Positions 17,745-30,640 of a stretch of 64,000 nt of DNA are shown piece after piece. Position 1 is the stretch's first letter. Each line of letters starts with the position of its first letter. Source of the DNA: JAICQM01 sp963781555 (GTDB taxonomy: Bacteria > Chloroflexota > Limnocylindria > QHBO01); NCBI GenBank assembly GCA_963781555.1, contig CAWAGB010000003.1, positions 1 to 64,000 of the forward strand, read 5' to 3'. A program made the translations under genes and the position numbers. The notes below the pieces were generated by a model that was not told where the DNA came from, made no database searches, and saw only the letters and a list, made by a program, of their open reading frames with translations.

Positions 17745-18290
17745 CTAGACCCTCGGCCCCTGCTCGCGGAGTGCTCTCAATTCGAGACGGTTGTATTGGA
17801 TCATGCTGTCGAAGTATTCGGTGAATGTCCTAAACCGGTCGACGACGTCGCCTGCAATCCAGACGACGGACCCCTCGTTAGGGCGCCCCTGCCGGACGCA
17901 GGCGAATACGTCGGGATCGACTGCCGACGCCGCGATTGGGAAAAGGCTGTCTGCGGAGGGAACGGACGAAGGGTTCGCGGTGGAGGCAACGCTTAGCAGA
18001 TCCTGCGCCTCCTCGTATCTCAGTCCCGAGAAGTCGTCGGATCCGAATAGGTCCGATGTTTGCCAGAAGCCACGCCATCCATTCGCTAGCAAGAGAAACG
18101 CGCGGTGGTCGGCGGCCAAAGGCTGACCCACGATGGCCTCAATTTGATTGATATCAGCCTGTGTTGCAGCCGACGAGGGAAGCCGATGCTGCCAGAGGTG
18201 GGCGGTATCGGCGCTCGCTAGCTCGCCCTTCAGTTCGCCAAGGACGACCATTCGCTCGACCCAACCCAGGTGATCATTGCGAATCATCAA
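17745..18290 (-). CDS. SMI1/KNR4-family immunity protein (181 aa)
   Basis: The protein has the SMI1_KNR4 fold signature: ADINQIEAIVGQPLAADHRA followed by FLLLANGWRGFW, a hydrophobic core and an acidic turn, then EEAQDLLSVAS. The family is the most common immunity type in polymorphic toxin systems and binds the cognate toxin. The start at 18290 overlaps the end of the RHS toxin gene (stop at 18274) by 17 bases, so they are translated together. This overlap is the main evidence for the toxin-immunity pairing. Confidence 0.8.
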   Translation of the reverse strand: MMIRNDHLGWVERMVVLGELKGELASADTAHLWQHRLPSSAATQADINQIEAIVGQPLAADHRAFLLLANGWRGFWQTSDLFGSDDFSGLRYEEAQDLLSVASTANPSSVPSADSLFPIAASAVDPDVFACVRQGRPNEGSVVWIAGDVVDRFRTFTEYFDSMIQYNRLELRALREQGPRV

Positions 18291-21200
18291 AGATGAACTC
18301 CGTGGGGCGGTAGCCGATTCGGTAATGCGCGGCCTGACCGCCTAGACTCTGGTTGACCCGCGGAGCGAGGTCAAGCCACGCGAATGGATCCGCGCTTCCG
18401 CTCCACGTAGTATCCGGTACATGGCCCGCCTGTCCGAGGTAAGGGGCCCCCTGGAGGGAAGCCCGTGCCCTCTCCGCCGCCGCAGCGCGATTGCTGGCGG
18501 CGCGCAGCGCGCCAGCAGTTGACACTCGACCACCCTGGCCAACGCCTGCCCGGAGGGCATCGTTGCACATTGCGCAGTAAGCTCGGAACTGCGCCATCTC
18601 CTGCGCCGTCGCCCCAGAGTACGGACGAAATACAACGGGTCCGTCGCCGGCTACAGACTCGGTGTTAAGACCTAGCCGGATTGGGACCGCCCGCGCAGCC
18701 GCACCGCCACCCAGAAGGCCTCCCGCGAAGCTGGCCGCCGCCTCCCACCGATCGTGATCTGAATTCCGCGAGTCGAGAACAGTTGTCGCTGTCTGCGTGG
18801 TGCCAACCACACCGAGACCAAGGCCGAGGCCGACGGCTAAGCCGCAACCGAATCCCGCTGTAAGCCCACAAACCGTGCCGATCGCGAGCACCGATGCGAA
18901 GCTTATCGCCGCGCTGGAAGCTCCTGCGCTCAATGCATCATCTACTGTGCGCTGCGTCTCCCGGCTGTTGCGTGCGACCGCCTGCTGGACGCTCGAATCC
19001 GCCGCGCCTCCGCGGTCCGTCGGGCATATCGACCCCCGGCGTAGTGGGAGTAGTTTTGCTCTCGCAACGAAGCACGAGCTTCGCGAATCTGAGCTGGCCT
19101 CATCCGGTATGTCGAAAATCCGGACCCGTGGACATCCGCCCCAATCCCGTTCTCGAAGCGGTGACCATCGGGGTCGACGAGCGTCGCTGGGTTTGCACCT
19201 GCGTAGAGATATCGATTCAGAGTCAGGGGACTCGCTATGCTGCCCGCGACGCTGTCGAAACCTGTGAATTGACCTAGATCAGGCTGGTATTCACGCGCCC
19301 CGAAGTCCAACGTGACTCGTGCCTGGGTCGAACCTTCGAGGAGATTTAGGCGGCCTTGATAGCCCCATGGTCGCGGGACCGATGTCGCGGAATCGGCGAT
19401 TGCAACACCGAAGGCATCGTACCTCGTCCCCCCGGTTATCGACGTGCCAGAGATTGCCAAGGTGGCGGACAGGTTTCCGTGGAGATCAGCCACCAGAAAA
19501 GCCGAGCTCGTGCTAGTCACCGTCGCGAGCCGCCCACCGCCGGGGTCGAGCTCCGCGTCGATGGTGGTTGTGACACCTGTGATCCTTGCGCTGCTATCGC
19601 TCGAACCAAGATATCCGTAGGTTGAATCCGGGCTGCCCCCGCCGTTTGCAGTCCTCGTCCAAGGGCGACCGAGCGCGTCGACGGTGAAGGCGTAGCTCTC
19701 GCCGGAACCTCCACCCGAGGCTGCGGATAGGAGATGATCCTCAACGTCATAGGTGAAGGACGTTGCACTGCCGGTGAGATGGTCAATCGGGCGACTGGTT
19801 AGATTGCCGTACGCGTCGTACACGAAGGGTTCAGTGTCGATGCCAACCGTCTCAGTCTTTGGGGCCCCGCTGCGATCGTATGCATTTGTGATCGTCACGC
19901 TGTTAACGGTCGCCGTAAGACGGCGGCTTCCAGCGTCGTATGTGTATCCCCGGCTGTCGCTACCGACACTCGAACTGGTCAGACGGTTAACTGCGTCGTA
20001 GCTGAACGTCTGAACCCCAGAGCCCGCCAAGCCACTAATGCCGGCAAGCGTCTGGGACTCCGTCGCAGCGTTACCCGCGCGGTCGTACGTGCGCGCCAAT
20101 GCCGCGATGGGATTTCCGCCGTTCGCTATGTCGAGGCCAACGGGACGCTTAGCGCCGTCGTAAGTCGCCACAGCATTGGCTCCTCCGGGCCAACCCCGGC
20201 CCGCGAGCAGGCCATCATTCCGCCAAGTCCAGGCGAGAGCGGTGGAACTCGGCGGGTCGGCGCTCGTCAACCGATCCTGCCGGTCGTACCCATAGGCTGT
20301 TAACCCACCGGGGATCGTCAGGCTGGCGACCGTCCCATCTGGGTTGTAGGCATACGTGCTCTGTGGGGTCGCGCCGCGGCTGGTGGCGAGCGGACGGTTG
20401 AGGCTGTCGAAGGTGAACGCGAGTGCGTCCGCCGCCGTCCCGGAGCCGTTCACGAAACTGACGAGTGCGGTGCTATTCCCCGACAGGTCGTAGGTGGTCG
20501 AGACCTTACGACCGAAGGGGTTGCCGGCACTCGGACTCCCCAGAGTCGTGGTCCGCAAAGTCTGGCGGCCAAAATCGTCATAGGAGTAGTCCACATAGCG
20601 GATCGCCCCGGACTGGCACGCTGACTGAGCCGCGGGCAGCCGACAGTCGCGAGATACGCGCGTCTTTGCTGCGTCGTATTCATACGACGTGCTACTCACG
20701 GGTGTGAGGGTCTGGTTGACAGGCGCGTCGGCGCGCGCCAGGTGGCCCATCGCGTCATAGGCGTAGTGCCAAGCCGATGGGTCAGTTGGAGACCCAGCGC
20801 AGAGCTCAGCCCTTACCGCCTGTGGATCGCAAGTCGCAAGCAACTGGCCGAGATCGTCGTAGCGCGCGACGGCGGTCAGATTCTGGCTATCGGTTTTTGT
20901 CGTGCCTCCGCCGACGTAGTTTGCGTACCCAGCCAATTGACGGCCTAGGCGGTCCCACTCGGCGGCACTGACATGCCCGAGCGGGTCAGTGGTCGTCAAC
21001 CGGCGCCCAAGTTGATCGTAGGTGTAACTCGTGTCCAGATTCACATCGGTCGCGTTGGCGGCACCCGCGATGCGGTTAACGGTGACGCTTGTCAGCCGGC
21101 TCATCGAGTCGTAGGCACTAGCCGTGACCATGGGGGCCGCAGACGGATCGCCCGGGAGGCCCACGGGCGCGATACTGGCGATAACCCGTCCGGCTGAGTC

Positions 21201-24200
21201 GTATTCGGTCGTCGTCGGCGCGCCGACGCTCGGATCGCTGGTCCGCCACACGCTCACCGCGTCGAGATAGACCGTGTGCGCTGCGGCCTGAGCGTTGTTG
21301 GCGATGAATGCCACTTGCGCGCGCCCGGTGCCGAGGCCGCCCCAACTGACGGCGATGCGCTGCCAGTTCCCGGTCGCGGTAATCGCGGTGGAGTCCGGAG
21401 TGCCAGAGCCATCCGCTCGTTGCATGACGAGCTTTACGGAATCGCCCGCATTGGCCTTGAACCATGCCGCCGCGCCGTAGGCGGTGCTGAACGTGCCGGG
21501 CAGGTCAAGAATGATGCCTTGGTTGGCGACAGCAGCCGTGTTGATCTTCAGAGCCCCGTTGCCGGTCTGCACGGTGGTGCCTTGGCGCGTCAGGGTTGCG
21601 CCTGGCGCCACTCCCGGGCCGCCGATGACCATGGGTTCGATCAGGCGGTCTGCCTCGAAATCGTAGGTCATGACCCCCGGCGCCCCGGACGAATCGCTGT
21701 TGGCGGCGGTGATCCGCAGGCGGCCAGCGGCATCGAAGGTCGATTGGGTCCACGCGACGTGGGTGGCAGTTTCGGCGGGCCCCCCCGGCGAACTGGAGCG
21801 CAGTATGCGCCCTGCGGGGGTATACGCCGTCTCGGTCCAGCTGTTGTCCGCACGCGTGACCCGCACCGGTCGCTCAAGGTCGTCGTAGGTGGTGGTGGTG
21901 ACGTGATTGGCTGCGTCAGTCACGCTCGTCGGCTGACCGGCCAGGTCATAGGTCATCGTGGTCGCCAGATTCGTGTCCGCATCAGTCCCGACGCCCGAGA
22001 CCGCGTTGACGAGGCGGTAGACAACGTGCCCGCCTGCGTCGTACCAGGTGACGCTCGGGAGGCCGTAGACGTCCGTCGTCGCGGCCGGCCGGTCAAGCAT
22101 GTCGAAGGCAGTCAGCATGTGGCATTTCGGACTGCCACTGCTTGGGTTCGGGCAGGCCGGCGCCGCGGTGTTGGTGGGAGCCAACGGCTGCTGTGCGGCC
22201 GCCGGTCGGCCGGCGGCATCGTAGAAGGTCGTCGTGACTCGACCATTCGATTGGCCCTCGGGGTAGACCGTGTTGGTCACCACATTGTCGAGCAGGTCGT
22301 AGGTCGTATTGGTGTAGGCATTCACCGCTCCGCCGTTGTCGGCAACCGTCTGCGTAACCCGACCGAAGGCGTCGTAGGTCAACACCGTGGCGACGTTGTT
22401 CGTCCCGCTGGTGCCGCCGCCGCTCACATAGTTGTTGGTCACCACTGTCGGCTGTCCGGCAGTGTCGTAGGTGGTGCGGGTCACCACGCCATCAGGGGTT
22501 GTCACGTTGATGGGCTGGCCGTCGAAGGTGTAGGTCACGGTCGTCTGGTTGTTGAGCGCGTCAGCAGTTAGCAGGGGTCGACCGTTGGCGTCGACGGTGA
22601 GCGTGCGCGTCGTGTTGCCCAGTCCGTCTTGCGTCGCCTCGAGGTCCCAGGCAGTCTCGGCGTAGGCCTGAATGGATGCGACACCATCGGGATCGATGGT
22701 GATGAGCGGACGTCCCCAACGATCAAACGCTGCGCTGGACTCGACGTTCGTATCGGCATCCGTGGTGCCGCCGATGTTGGTGAGGACCAGGGTGGGAAAG
22801 ATCTCGGGGGTCCTGGCTGGGACCACGGATGGCAATGGGTAGGCTGCGGCGACCAGGCGGACCTGGTCGATGAGCAGGAAACCGTGCGCACCGCTGGCAG
22901 GCGCCGTGCCTTCGATGGTGACGACCACGTTGGTCGTTCCGGGCGGCGCGATGGCGACCGCGGTGGCAAAGGTGAACGCTGATCGTCGGGGCCCGCCGAC
23001 ACCAGCGACGATGGCCGGTACTGCCTCGCCTGTCGCCGCGCCTAGGCCGTCGGTGAACGTTAGCCGCAGGCGTGGATTGGTGACGCCGCCCTGGGCTCCG
23101 ACGAGCGCGCTGACCGCATAGCTCGTGCCGGCACTGGCGGAAACCGACTGAAGAAGGCTGCTGGCTCCCTGACCTGGCGTGAAATCGAGATAGGCAGTCG
23201 TGCCCCACGGGCCATTCCCGGCGCCGTCGCGGGCGGTATAGCCATTGACATCCCCATCGCGCAGCGTCTTGCTTACGTCCGTCGTATAGACACCCGCGGC
23301 TGCGGCGCCCGTCTTGGTCCACGATGCAGGTGCGCCGCCGTTACGGAAGCTCCCATTGGCGAGCAGGTTGTAGCCACTGACGTGGGTGGGATCCTCGTAG
23401 CCGTAGGTGGTGGTATGGCCCAAGATATCGGTGCTGCTAGCCACTCGCCCTTTGATGGTCGCGTCGTAGGAGCGGCTCTCGTACCGCGTCGCTTCGAGGA
23501 CATCGTCAACATAGGCCGTGCCTGTCCCACCGGAGAGGCTAAAGACGACGCGCAGCTGGCCGCTGCCAGCGACCGGGATCGTGACCTGCGCCGCCTGCGC
23601 CGCCCACGTGCTACCGGTGAAATTCAGCGTGCCAAGCGACTGGTACGCGCCGCCCGCGTTGGGCTGATACGTGATATCCGCCAGCAGCGTGCCGCTGGTG
23701 ACACTTCCCCATGCCTGTACGCGCAACGTTTGCCCCGGTACCACGCCGGCGTCGTACGTCGCGGTCGCCGTGCCGGTCAACTTCAGCGCACCGGTACCGC
23801 CGTGGAGCGTTGCCGCCTGCCACGTGGCGGTCCCGGTGGTCGTCCAGTTTGTGAGGCCGTCCTCGAAGCCAGGGTTGAGCACGAAGTTGTCAGTCAGCTG
23901 GACAGGATGGCCGCCGGGGTCGTAGGTGAGGGCGTCACGGGCGGTATTGGCGCCGCCACGGGGGTTTGGCAGCGGCCGGTCGGTGCGGATCACCGATTGG
24001 TAGGCGTCGTAGGCGTACAGGGTGCGATAGCGATTTTCACTGCCTGTCGCCATCGAAGCGACATATTCACCTGGGGTCTGCTCCCACGCTACGAGCGCAG
24101 CCGCGAGCGGATCGGCGTAGTTGTCGACCTTGGCACCGGCGTTGGTCGCCCGCCGACTGACGAGTGGCATGCCCTGGCTCGAGCGACGGTAGGTGGTGAC

Positions 24201-27200
24201 GGTGGTCGTGTGGTCGAGGCCATCGACCGCGTAGTCGGCCAAGCGGTCCACCAAGGCGGTTGCGGCGGGACTGGTTACGCCGCCGCCGCAGCTCGACACG
24301 CACGCCACCGGTGCCCAGGTGGTGACGAGTGCTCCGTTGGGAGACACATCGAGATAGCGGGCAGCGTTGGCTGCCTTGGCCGATGCATCTTGGTACTGAA
24401 TACGCCGCACCCAGCTCGGATCAGCATCCCAATTGGTAACCGCCAGTCGCACATCGCTGCCGAGGCTGATGCTGGCTGGATCGCCGCCAGAGTAGAGGAA
24501 GGTCGTTTTCTGGGTGTCCGATCCGTCGCTGCGCGGGTCGCGCCACGTGGTAAGCACATGTCCGGCCGAGTAGGCCATGGAGGGACACAGCTGCGGACTG
24601 CTTCCGCAGCCGCCGGTAACGCGCGCGGGATAGACGCGCACCAGATCGCCGCCTGCGGTGCGCTCGAACTGCACGAAGTGGCCCGTCTCGCCGGCAGCAC
24701 CCAGATTCTCAGTGAAGCGCAACCACGGGTTGCCACCCCCGAACGTACCGCGGGTGATCGCAATCTGGCGCAACGCGGTCGTCCCGTCACTCATTGGGAG
24801 GCCGGACGAGGGTGCTGTGACCAGGGTCAGCGCCGCATTGAGACCTCCACTGTCGGGAGTCCAGGTCAGCGTCGTCGCCTGACCATCACGGTCGGCAATC
24901 GAGATGAGATGCCCATCGCGATCGAAGCGGTGCACCACCCCTCCCGGATAGGTCGCTTCGAAGTCACCGGCCGTCACGGCTCCGGTCTTGGCGGTCGACA
25001 GCGGCGCGGTCGCCATGTTCATGGCGTCGAACAGCGCCTGGGTGCCGTCGTACGGGATCAGGTAGAAGCCGGTGATGGTCACCGGGTCGGGACCAGGGAC
25101 CGGAGGAGGAACCGACGGATCCTGGACGGTTGGTCCGGTGGTGTACCAGGCCAGCGCCTGCTGAGCGTCGGCGAGCACGTTGCGGGTCACCCGCTCCCAG
25201 TGGTTGGGGGCGTCGGTTCCGATCTGGAAGTAGCACGTCGTGCACGGTGCGCCCGGCGAGCCGGTCGTGCCAAGGCCAGTGGCGCCAGGGCCGTTGGCAT
25301 ACACCACCGTGCCGGTGGCGCCGGTGGTTTGGTTGGTGACGTCGAATGCGACGGCGATGGTGCTGCCGCCCACCTTCTTCCAACTCCACGACACAAGCGG
25401 GAAGTCGGCTGTGCCGAGGCTCAACCCGGTGCGATATGCCTGGCCCGTCCTCCCTGCGGTGGTGGGCGACTGGGCCATCAGGGAGTAGCTGCCCGAGTCA
25501 ACGTCGAGCGAATAGTTAAAGGCGCCGACGATGCCAGCGAAATTGTCATCAAAGAAATTCGACGGCCGCGGCGCCAGGTACACGTTGTCGAAGTACAGGG
25601 TGCCGGTGCCGCCGCTGGAGCCGCGCAGGTTGATGTTGCTGAACCCGAGATTGGTCGACAGGCCGCTGATGGTGGCGCGCACGTCGTCGTACAGGTTCTG
25701 GTCGGTGACGGTGCGCCAGTTGGTCAGCGAGGTACCGGACAGGTACTTGCTCGGGAAGCCGGGGACGGTCCAGCTCGAAGCGCCGAGGGTGTAGTAGAAC
25801 CAATTGACGCTGTCCCCATTGCCGTGGTCGATGACCCGGAACGCAATCGCCGCCTTATCGGTCCCGGTCGACTTGGCCGAGAAGGTCACCAATCGGAAGT
25901 TGTTGAGATCGACCTCGCCATTGCCGATGTCGGCCGAGGTACCGGAGAGTCCGGCCGCGATGGCCAGGGAATGCGTGCCGCTGACCGCCTGCGAGGTGTT
26001 GTAATTCGGGGTCCCGGCGCTCCAACCGGTGAGCTGGTTCTCGTCGAACATGGTGTGGCGCACTCGCTTGAGAAGCACGCCGGCTGCCGACTGCAGCTGT
26101 CCAGTGTTGTCCTCGGACACGTAGCTGCTCAGGCCATCCGGGTCCTGGTAGACGTACTTCGCCCCAGTGCTGGCCGCAGCGGGTGTGAATCCCTCGTCGT
26201 AGGAGGTGTGCCATCCACACGAACCGAGGATCCCGCTGCAGTCGGCGCGGTCGAGATAGTCATAGCCATACTCAAAGCCGATGTCACCGTCGAGATCTGC
26301 GAAGCCGATGCCGCCCGAGCCGTCGACACGCAGGTTGCGCGAGCCCAGATCGATGGTGGCGACGCTGCCATCGGGCAGTTCCACCGACTGCGCCGCCTGT
26401 CCCAGCGAAACCGCCGTCGGACTGATCGCGACGCTGAAATCCGCCCGACCGATTGTCGAGCTGCCGATCCAGCGCGTGCTCGACTCCAGTGCTGCCTTGG
26501 TGCGGGAGTAGTAGAGCTTGGTGTTGGCCCAGTCGGACGCCCACAGCGCGGACAACCCAGTCGAATAGCGCAGAACGTCCAGACGCAGGCTGTACATGCC
26601 TGGTGAGCTTGGCGCGGTGACCGACAGCGGGATGGTCGCAGAACTCGCGCCGGGGGCGATGTTGGCGGGCAGGGCTACCGTCCCAAAGCTGCCGGCGTAC
26701 TTGCCGTTGGGGTCATACCACCGATAACCGAGCCGGAAATAGTCCGTCGGATTGAACGACTCGTTGCTGAACGTCGCGTATGGCACCGCGACGCCGTTGA
26801 TGGTCGAGTTGGTGCGATTCTTCACCACCACCGGCAGCGTCGTGCTGCCGCCGGCGACCATCGCGCCCGGGGCGAAGTCGGGCCCAAGGCTGGTGTCGAA
26901 GCTGATCGAATTGGCGATCTGCACGTAGGTGATCAGCAGACGCGGTCGGAAATCAACGGTGGCGTTGCTCGCACGGTCGAATCGCACCTCGGCGTCGGAT
27001 TCAGTCTGCAGCCGTACCAGGAACCCAAGCGGTGCGTTCCAATCAACCACATTGCGGGTGTACCAACCGCGGACGATGGCGCTGACGTCGTTGGTGATGT
27101 AGGTCGCGGTCGAGGCCGTGCTGACCGCCGTCCCCAGCGCGGTGGACGTGGGCTGGGTGGCCCACGTGCTGGTCGTCCCCCAGCCGGCGGTGAGGCGACC

Positions 27201-28493
27201 GGCCTGTACGGCGCGGCCGGGATAGCCGGCCCGTTGATGCAGCCGCAGATCGGCGCCCAGGACGGCAGCCCCGTCGGGCAGCGCGGAGAACGGGAAGTAC
27301 ACCAGCGCGCGTTGGATGCCATAGCCATCGCCGCGGTCGGAGGTGCCGACGCGCAGCACGTCCCAGCCGGTCGGCGCGCCGGACTGGCCAGACGCCACAA
27401 AGTGGTCGAAGCTGCCACTCGGCGCATACACGTCGCACGCACCGTCCGATCCGGTACCGGCCTGAACGCACACCGTCGGGTCCAGGGTCACCGGGAAGCT
27501 GCGCTTCGGATCGTCCAACCAGGCCGGGTCGATGGCGTAGGTGAGCACTACCTCACCCTCGTGAGCATCCTTCGCAGCCTGGTCGATGGAAACCGATATG
27601 GTCTTCGGGTCAGCGGGGTCTCCCGACGCGTCCAGCATGGCCGGCGCGTCGACGATGCCGACCAGCTCCGAAGGCGCCGGCTCGAGGCCCTCCACGATGC
27701 CAGTGGCTGCCCCAGGTGACCACAGGAGGACGCGCGAGCCGTCAAGCCGGGCCACCAATCCCCCAGTGTGGAGTGCGAAGCGATAGCTGGCGGCGGCCTG
27801 CCGATCGCGCAGCACGACGCTGAATTGGAAGCCTTCGGGAGTGCCGCGAACTACGAGGTCAGACCCAGCAGCGACCTTGGCGAACGTCAGGCGCTGGTCA
27901 TCATCGCTTCGCGAGGCTGTCCCCACCGACGCATCGAGCGCACGCAGGGTGACTGCGTTCTTCCCTGCCACAAGCCGCGCGAAGGGCCGCTCGCCCGAGA
28001 CCGTGCTGGCGCTGAACCCGACGTCGTTGGCTGCTTGACGAAGGTCAAAGCCCGGCACGCGGCTGTCGGGGACGAGGGCGGTGTCGATGGGCGCCCAGGT
28101 CCCCGCAGAGTCCTGGAAATTGAGACGACCCGCCGAGACCTCGGCGGTGAGCGTCCCATCCGGGTTGGCGTACGATCGAGTGTGCTCAGTTCGCGCGGCC
28201 GGGACATCGTTCGGCGGCTCGGGAAACGCGCCTTCGAGCGCGGGGCGATCTGCTTGTCGGAGAGCTGCTCCACCGGCGCCCACCGCCGTGTCCTGGAGAT
28301 CAGTTCCGCCCCCGCTGGGAACCTGATACGGGACGGGCTCGATCGGGCGGACAAGTTCCACGGAGTTGGCGGGCGGCGTCGGTTCATTTACTCCGGGCAG
28401 CGCATTCGATGGCGCTGCGGACGCGCTCGCCGGCCAGCACACCAACCCGGTGAGCACTGCAATGAAGATTCGCGTACCGATCCGTGGCCGCAT
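18274..28493 (-). CDS. RHS-repeat polymorphic toxin, about 3,400 aa (one frameshift near its toxin end)
   Basis: A secreted RHS/YD-repeat protein expected to form a cocoon around a C-terminal toxin. Signal peptide at residues 1-26 (MRPRIGTRIFIAVLTGLVCW); a DNRLRE-type domain at ~340-540; carbohydrate-binding-like beta sandwiches; long YD repeats (AYGYDRQDRLTSADPPS type) from ~1700; and the conserved core end YLYAGANPATLVDPDGHRF. Near 19030 the frame shifts: one frame stops at 18942, while the other continues TDRGGAADSSVQQAVARN, two hydrophobic helices (SAAISFASVLAIGTVCGLTA) and a tail GQAGHVPDTTWSG...NQSLGGQAAHYRIGYRP. That tail matches a recurrent toxin tail. Ribosome sites lie before both ATG 28493 and a GTG 12 bases earlier. 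Confidence 0.85.
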
Positions 28494-28804
28494 CCTCGAG
28501 TCCACCCTCTCCTCCGTCGCGGCCTGGTGGCCTTCGTTGAGGATACGTGAGGTGAGGCTCCGACCGTTGCATTCATTTGACGGTTGGCAGTAGGAATTTC
28601 GGCCGCGGGCCGACGCGGGAGCGCTACCACGGCTCTGCAATATGTCTTACCGATCAATACGCGCCGCAGCATGCCTCCATAACGCAGCGGCATTTGGAGG
28701 ACCCTGTGGCGCCCTGCGATGGGACGCTGCCCCGACGAACGCTTGCGGGATGGTGGACGAACGCCGTCTCCCCGACCACGTGGCGCTGCGCGGGCCGCTG
28801 CGGA
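28494..28804. other. About 310 bp upstream of the RHS gene, no gene
   Basis: This lies between the RHS start and a convergent-side lipoprotein end. It probably holds the RHS promoter. The frames are low-complexity and no repeat is seen. Confidence 0.35.
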
Positions 28805-29101
28805 CTAGCGCCCGCCGAAGGCTCCGCGGCAGGCGCGGGCATACGCCTCTGGATTGCGCGACTCCCATGGGTCGACAACGCGGCGCACTGCGGCGACATC
28901 GCCCTGCGACACAACCAGCCGCAGCAGCAGCACCTCCGTTTCCGTGAGATGCAGCTCGTCTTCGAGATCCAGCTCACCCACTGCGGACGCGACTTCGACC
29001 GGGTTCTGGCGGCACCACACCGCCTCGGCATCTGTCAGCGACTCCGCCGCGCCGCACGCCGCGAGGGTGACGACGATCATGAGTCCGACCAGCAAGTTCA
29101 T
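28805..29101 (-). CDS. Small lipoprotein (98 aa)
   Basis: The ATG 29101 gives MNLLVGLMIVVTLAACGAAE with the lipobox TLAAC. The longer frame from 29236 would bury this signal, so I reject it. The mature part is helical and acidic (VASAVGELDLEDELHLTETE) with three further Cys-free turns and a C-terminal YARACRGAFGGR. It is divergent from the XRE gene at 29194. No family is recognised. Confidence 0.6.
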   Translation of the reverse strand: MNLLVGLMIVVTLAACGAAESLTDAEAVWCRQNPVEVASAVGELDLEDELHLTETEVLLLRLVVSQGDVAAVRRVVDPWESRNPEAYARACRGAFGGR

Positions 29102-29193
29102 ACGCGTCACGTGACCAACACTACCGTGTTTTGTTGCGAAATGCCACTCATAGTCTGTAGACCGATAGTCGGCATCGCCATAGCGTCGGCGCG

Positions 29194-29442
29194 GTGTCGA
29201 CGTCGAGCCCAGCCACGGCTGCCATTCTCTCGGCATTCGGCCGCGCCGTGCGTGCTCACCGTCTGAAGTTGGCGCTGTCCCAGGAGGAGCTGGCTGAGCG
29301 CGCGGGAATCCATCGCACGTACATCGGCGATGTCGAGCGCGGCCGGCGCAACATTGGACTGGTGAACGCGGCTCGGATTGCAGACGCCCTGGGCACCTCG
29401 CTCGCCGACTTGGTCAGTGAGATGCCACGTACCCGTCTCTGA
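29194..29442 (+). CDS. XRE-family regulator (82 aa)
   Basis: Almost the whole protein is a Cro/CI-type HTH: FGRAVRAHRLKLALSQEELA, ERAGIHRTYIGDVERGRRNI and NAARIADALGTSLADLV. The start is GTG 29194 after a weak ribosome site. It resembles repressors of restriction or integrative elements (the SQEELAERAGIHRTYIG helix is very common in these). It is convergent with the integrase (stop at 29510) and may regulate element genes. The 92-bp divergent gap to the lipoprotein gene holds two ATAGTC direct copies near 29150 and 29166. Confidence 0.82.
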   Translation: MSTSSPATAAILSAFGRAVRAHRLKLALSQEELAERAGIHRTYIGDVERGRRNIGLVNAARIADALGTSLADLVSEMPRTRL

Positions 29443-29509
29443 ACTCGGCGACCCTGCCGGGCCCCTATGGACAACCTGAGTTGCGTAGCGCTGATGGTAG
29501 CTAGCCCGG

Positions 29510-30632
29510 TCAGCCGAGAGCCGCGTCCATCGCCACGCCAACCTGGGCCTGCATGTCCGGAAGGACGTGAGTGTAGGTGTCCAAGGTCAGCTCCACGCTG
29601 GCGTGCCCGAGCATTTCGCTCACCACCTTAGGGTTGATGCCCTGGGTCAGCAGCACCGTGGCCGCCGTGTGACGCAGGTCGTGAAATCGGATGACCGGCA
29701 GATCGAGCCGCCGCAGGAGGGGCTTGAGGCATCGCTCAGTGACATGCGCCCCGTACAGCGGCTCCCCATCGGGGCCGACAAAGACGAGGTCATGTTCCTT
29801 CCACGCCGCCCCGGCTCGCAGGCGAGCGCGCTTCTGCCCTATGCGGTGCCGGCGCAGGGATGCGAGCGCGCGGTCACTGAGTGCGACTGCGCGGCGCGAG
29901 CGGGCGGTCTTGGGCTCACCAAACTGCCATTGGCCACTCACGCGCACCAGGGTGCGTTGGATGGTCACGCGGCGCGCTTCGGTCTCGACATCCGGCCAGC
30001 GCAGGCCGAGCAGTTCGCCGAGGCGCATGCCGGTGGTGACGGCAAGGGTGTAGAGCGCCTCGAGCTCGTCGCCGCCTGCCCCGTCGAGGAGCTGACGGGC
30101 CTGCGCCACCGAGAGAGCGCGCATTTGATGACGGACACGGCGGGGTGGCTGCACACCGCGCGCGGGATTGCGCTCGATCAGGCGCCACTCGACCGCCTGC
30201 CGGAAGGCGGAGCGCAGCACGCTGTGGTGGTAGCGGACGGTGGCGGGACTCACGCGCCCGGCCCACGTCTGGTGCAAGCCGACCACGTGCTGCTCAGTGA
30301 AGCGCTCGAGAGGCAGGTGACCGACAGTCGGCACGATGTGCTGCTCTACGATGGCCGTATAGCGCTCGAGGCTGCGGGCGCGCAAGGTATTGGCGGCGGT
30401 TCCTGCCAACCAGGTGCGCAGGTACGTGGCCACTCGTCTGGCGCGAGGTCCCCAACAGACGCCCGGCGCGCTGGCGGCCGACCAATTCTTCGCGGACAAC
30501 TTCCCCCTCGCGGCGGGTCGCACCCACGGCGAGGACACGCGAAATCCGCTGGCCGTCGGCGAACACGCGGACCTCCCATCGACCGTCCCGACGGAGGCGC
30601 ATCGAGCCCTGTCCACGAGTGCGACGCTGCAT
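29510..30632 (-). CDS. int: Tyrosine recombinase / integrase (frameshifted)
   Basis: Site-specific recombinase expected to act on the tRNA-Glu attachment sites. Order: N-terminal arm-binding part (MQRRTRGQGSMRLRRDGRWE), SAM-like core-binding domain (YLRTWLAGTAANTLRARSLE), then the catalytic domain with Arg in TTGMRLGELLGLRW, HxxR in RFHDLRHTAAT, His in LGHAS and the nucleophile Tyr in LTLDTYTHV. About 370 aa in total. The arm-binding part is in another frame from the rest; the shift is near 30425, after SRQTSGH. All catalytic residues are intact. It ends a minus-strand operon with the 264-aa gene (8-bp gap). Confidence 0.88.
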
Positions 30633-30640
30633 GCGTCGGA

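Noticed and set aside
18942..19040. RHS protein ending at 18942 as a toxin-less version
   Set aside because: The last ~30 residues in that frame are Arg/Ala/Ser-rich, whereas the shifted frame continues with coherent helices and a toxin tail that overlaps the SMI1 gene.
23382..26606. 1,074-codon open frame on the plus strand, and others at 21276-22571 and 27768-28550
   Set aside because: They are antisense to the RHS gene, Arg/Gly/Val-rich without any domain, and arise from the GC-biased codon use of the real gene on the minus strand.
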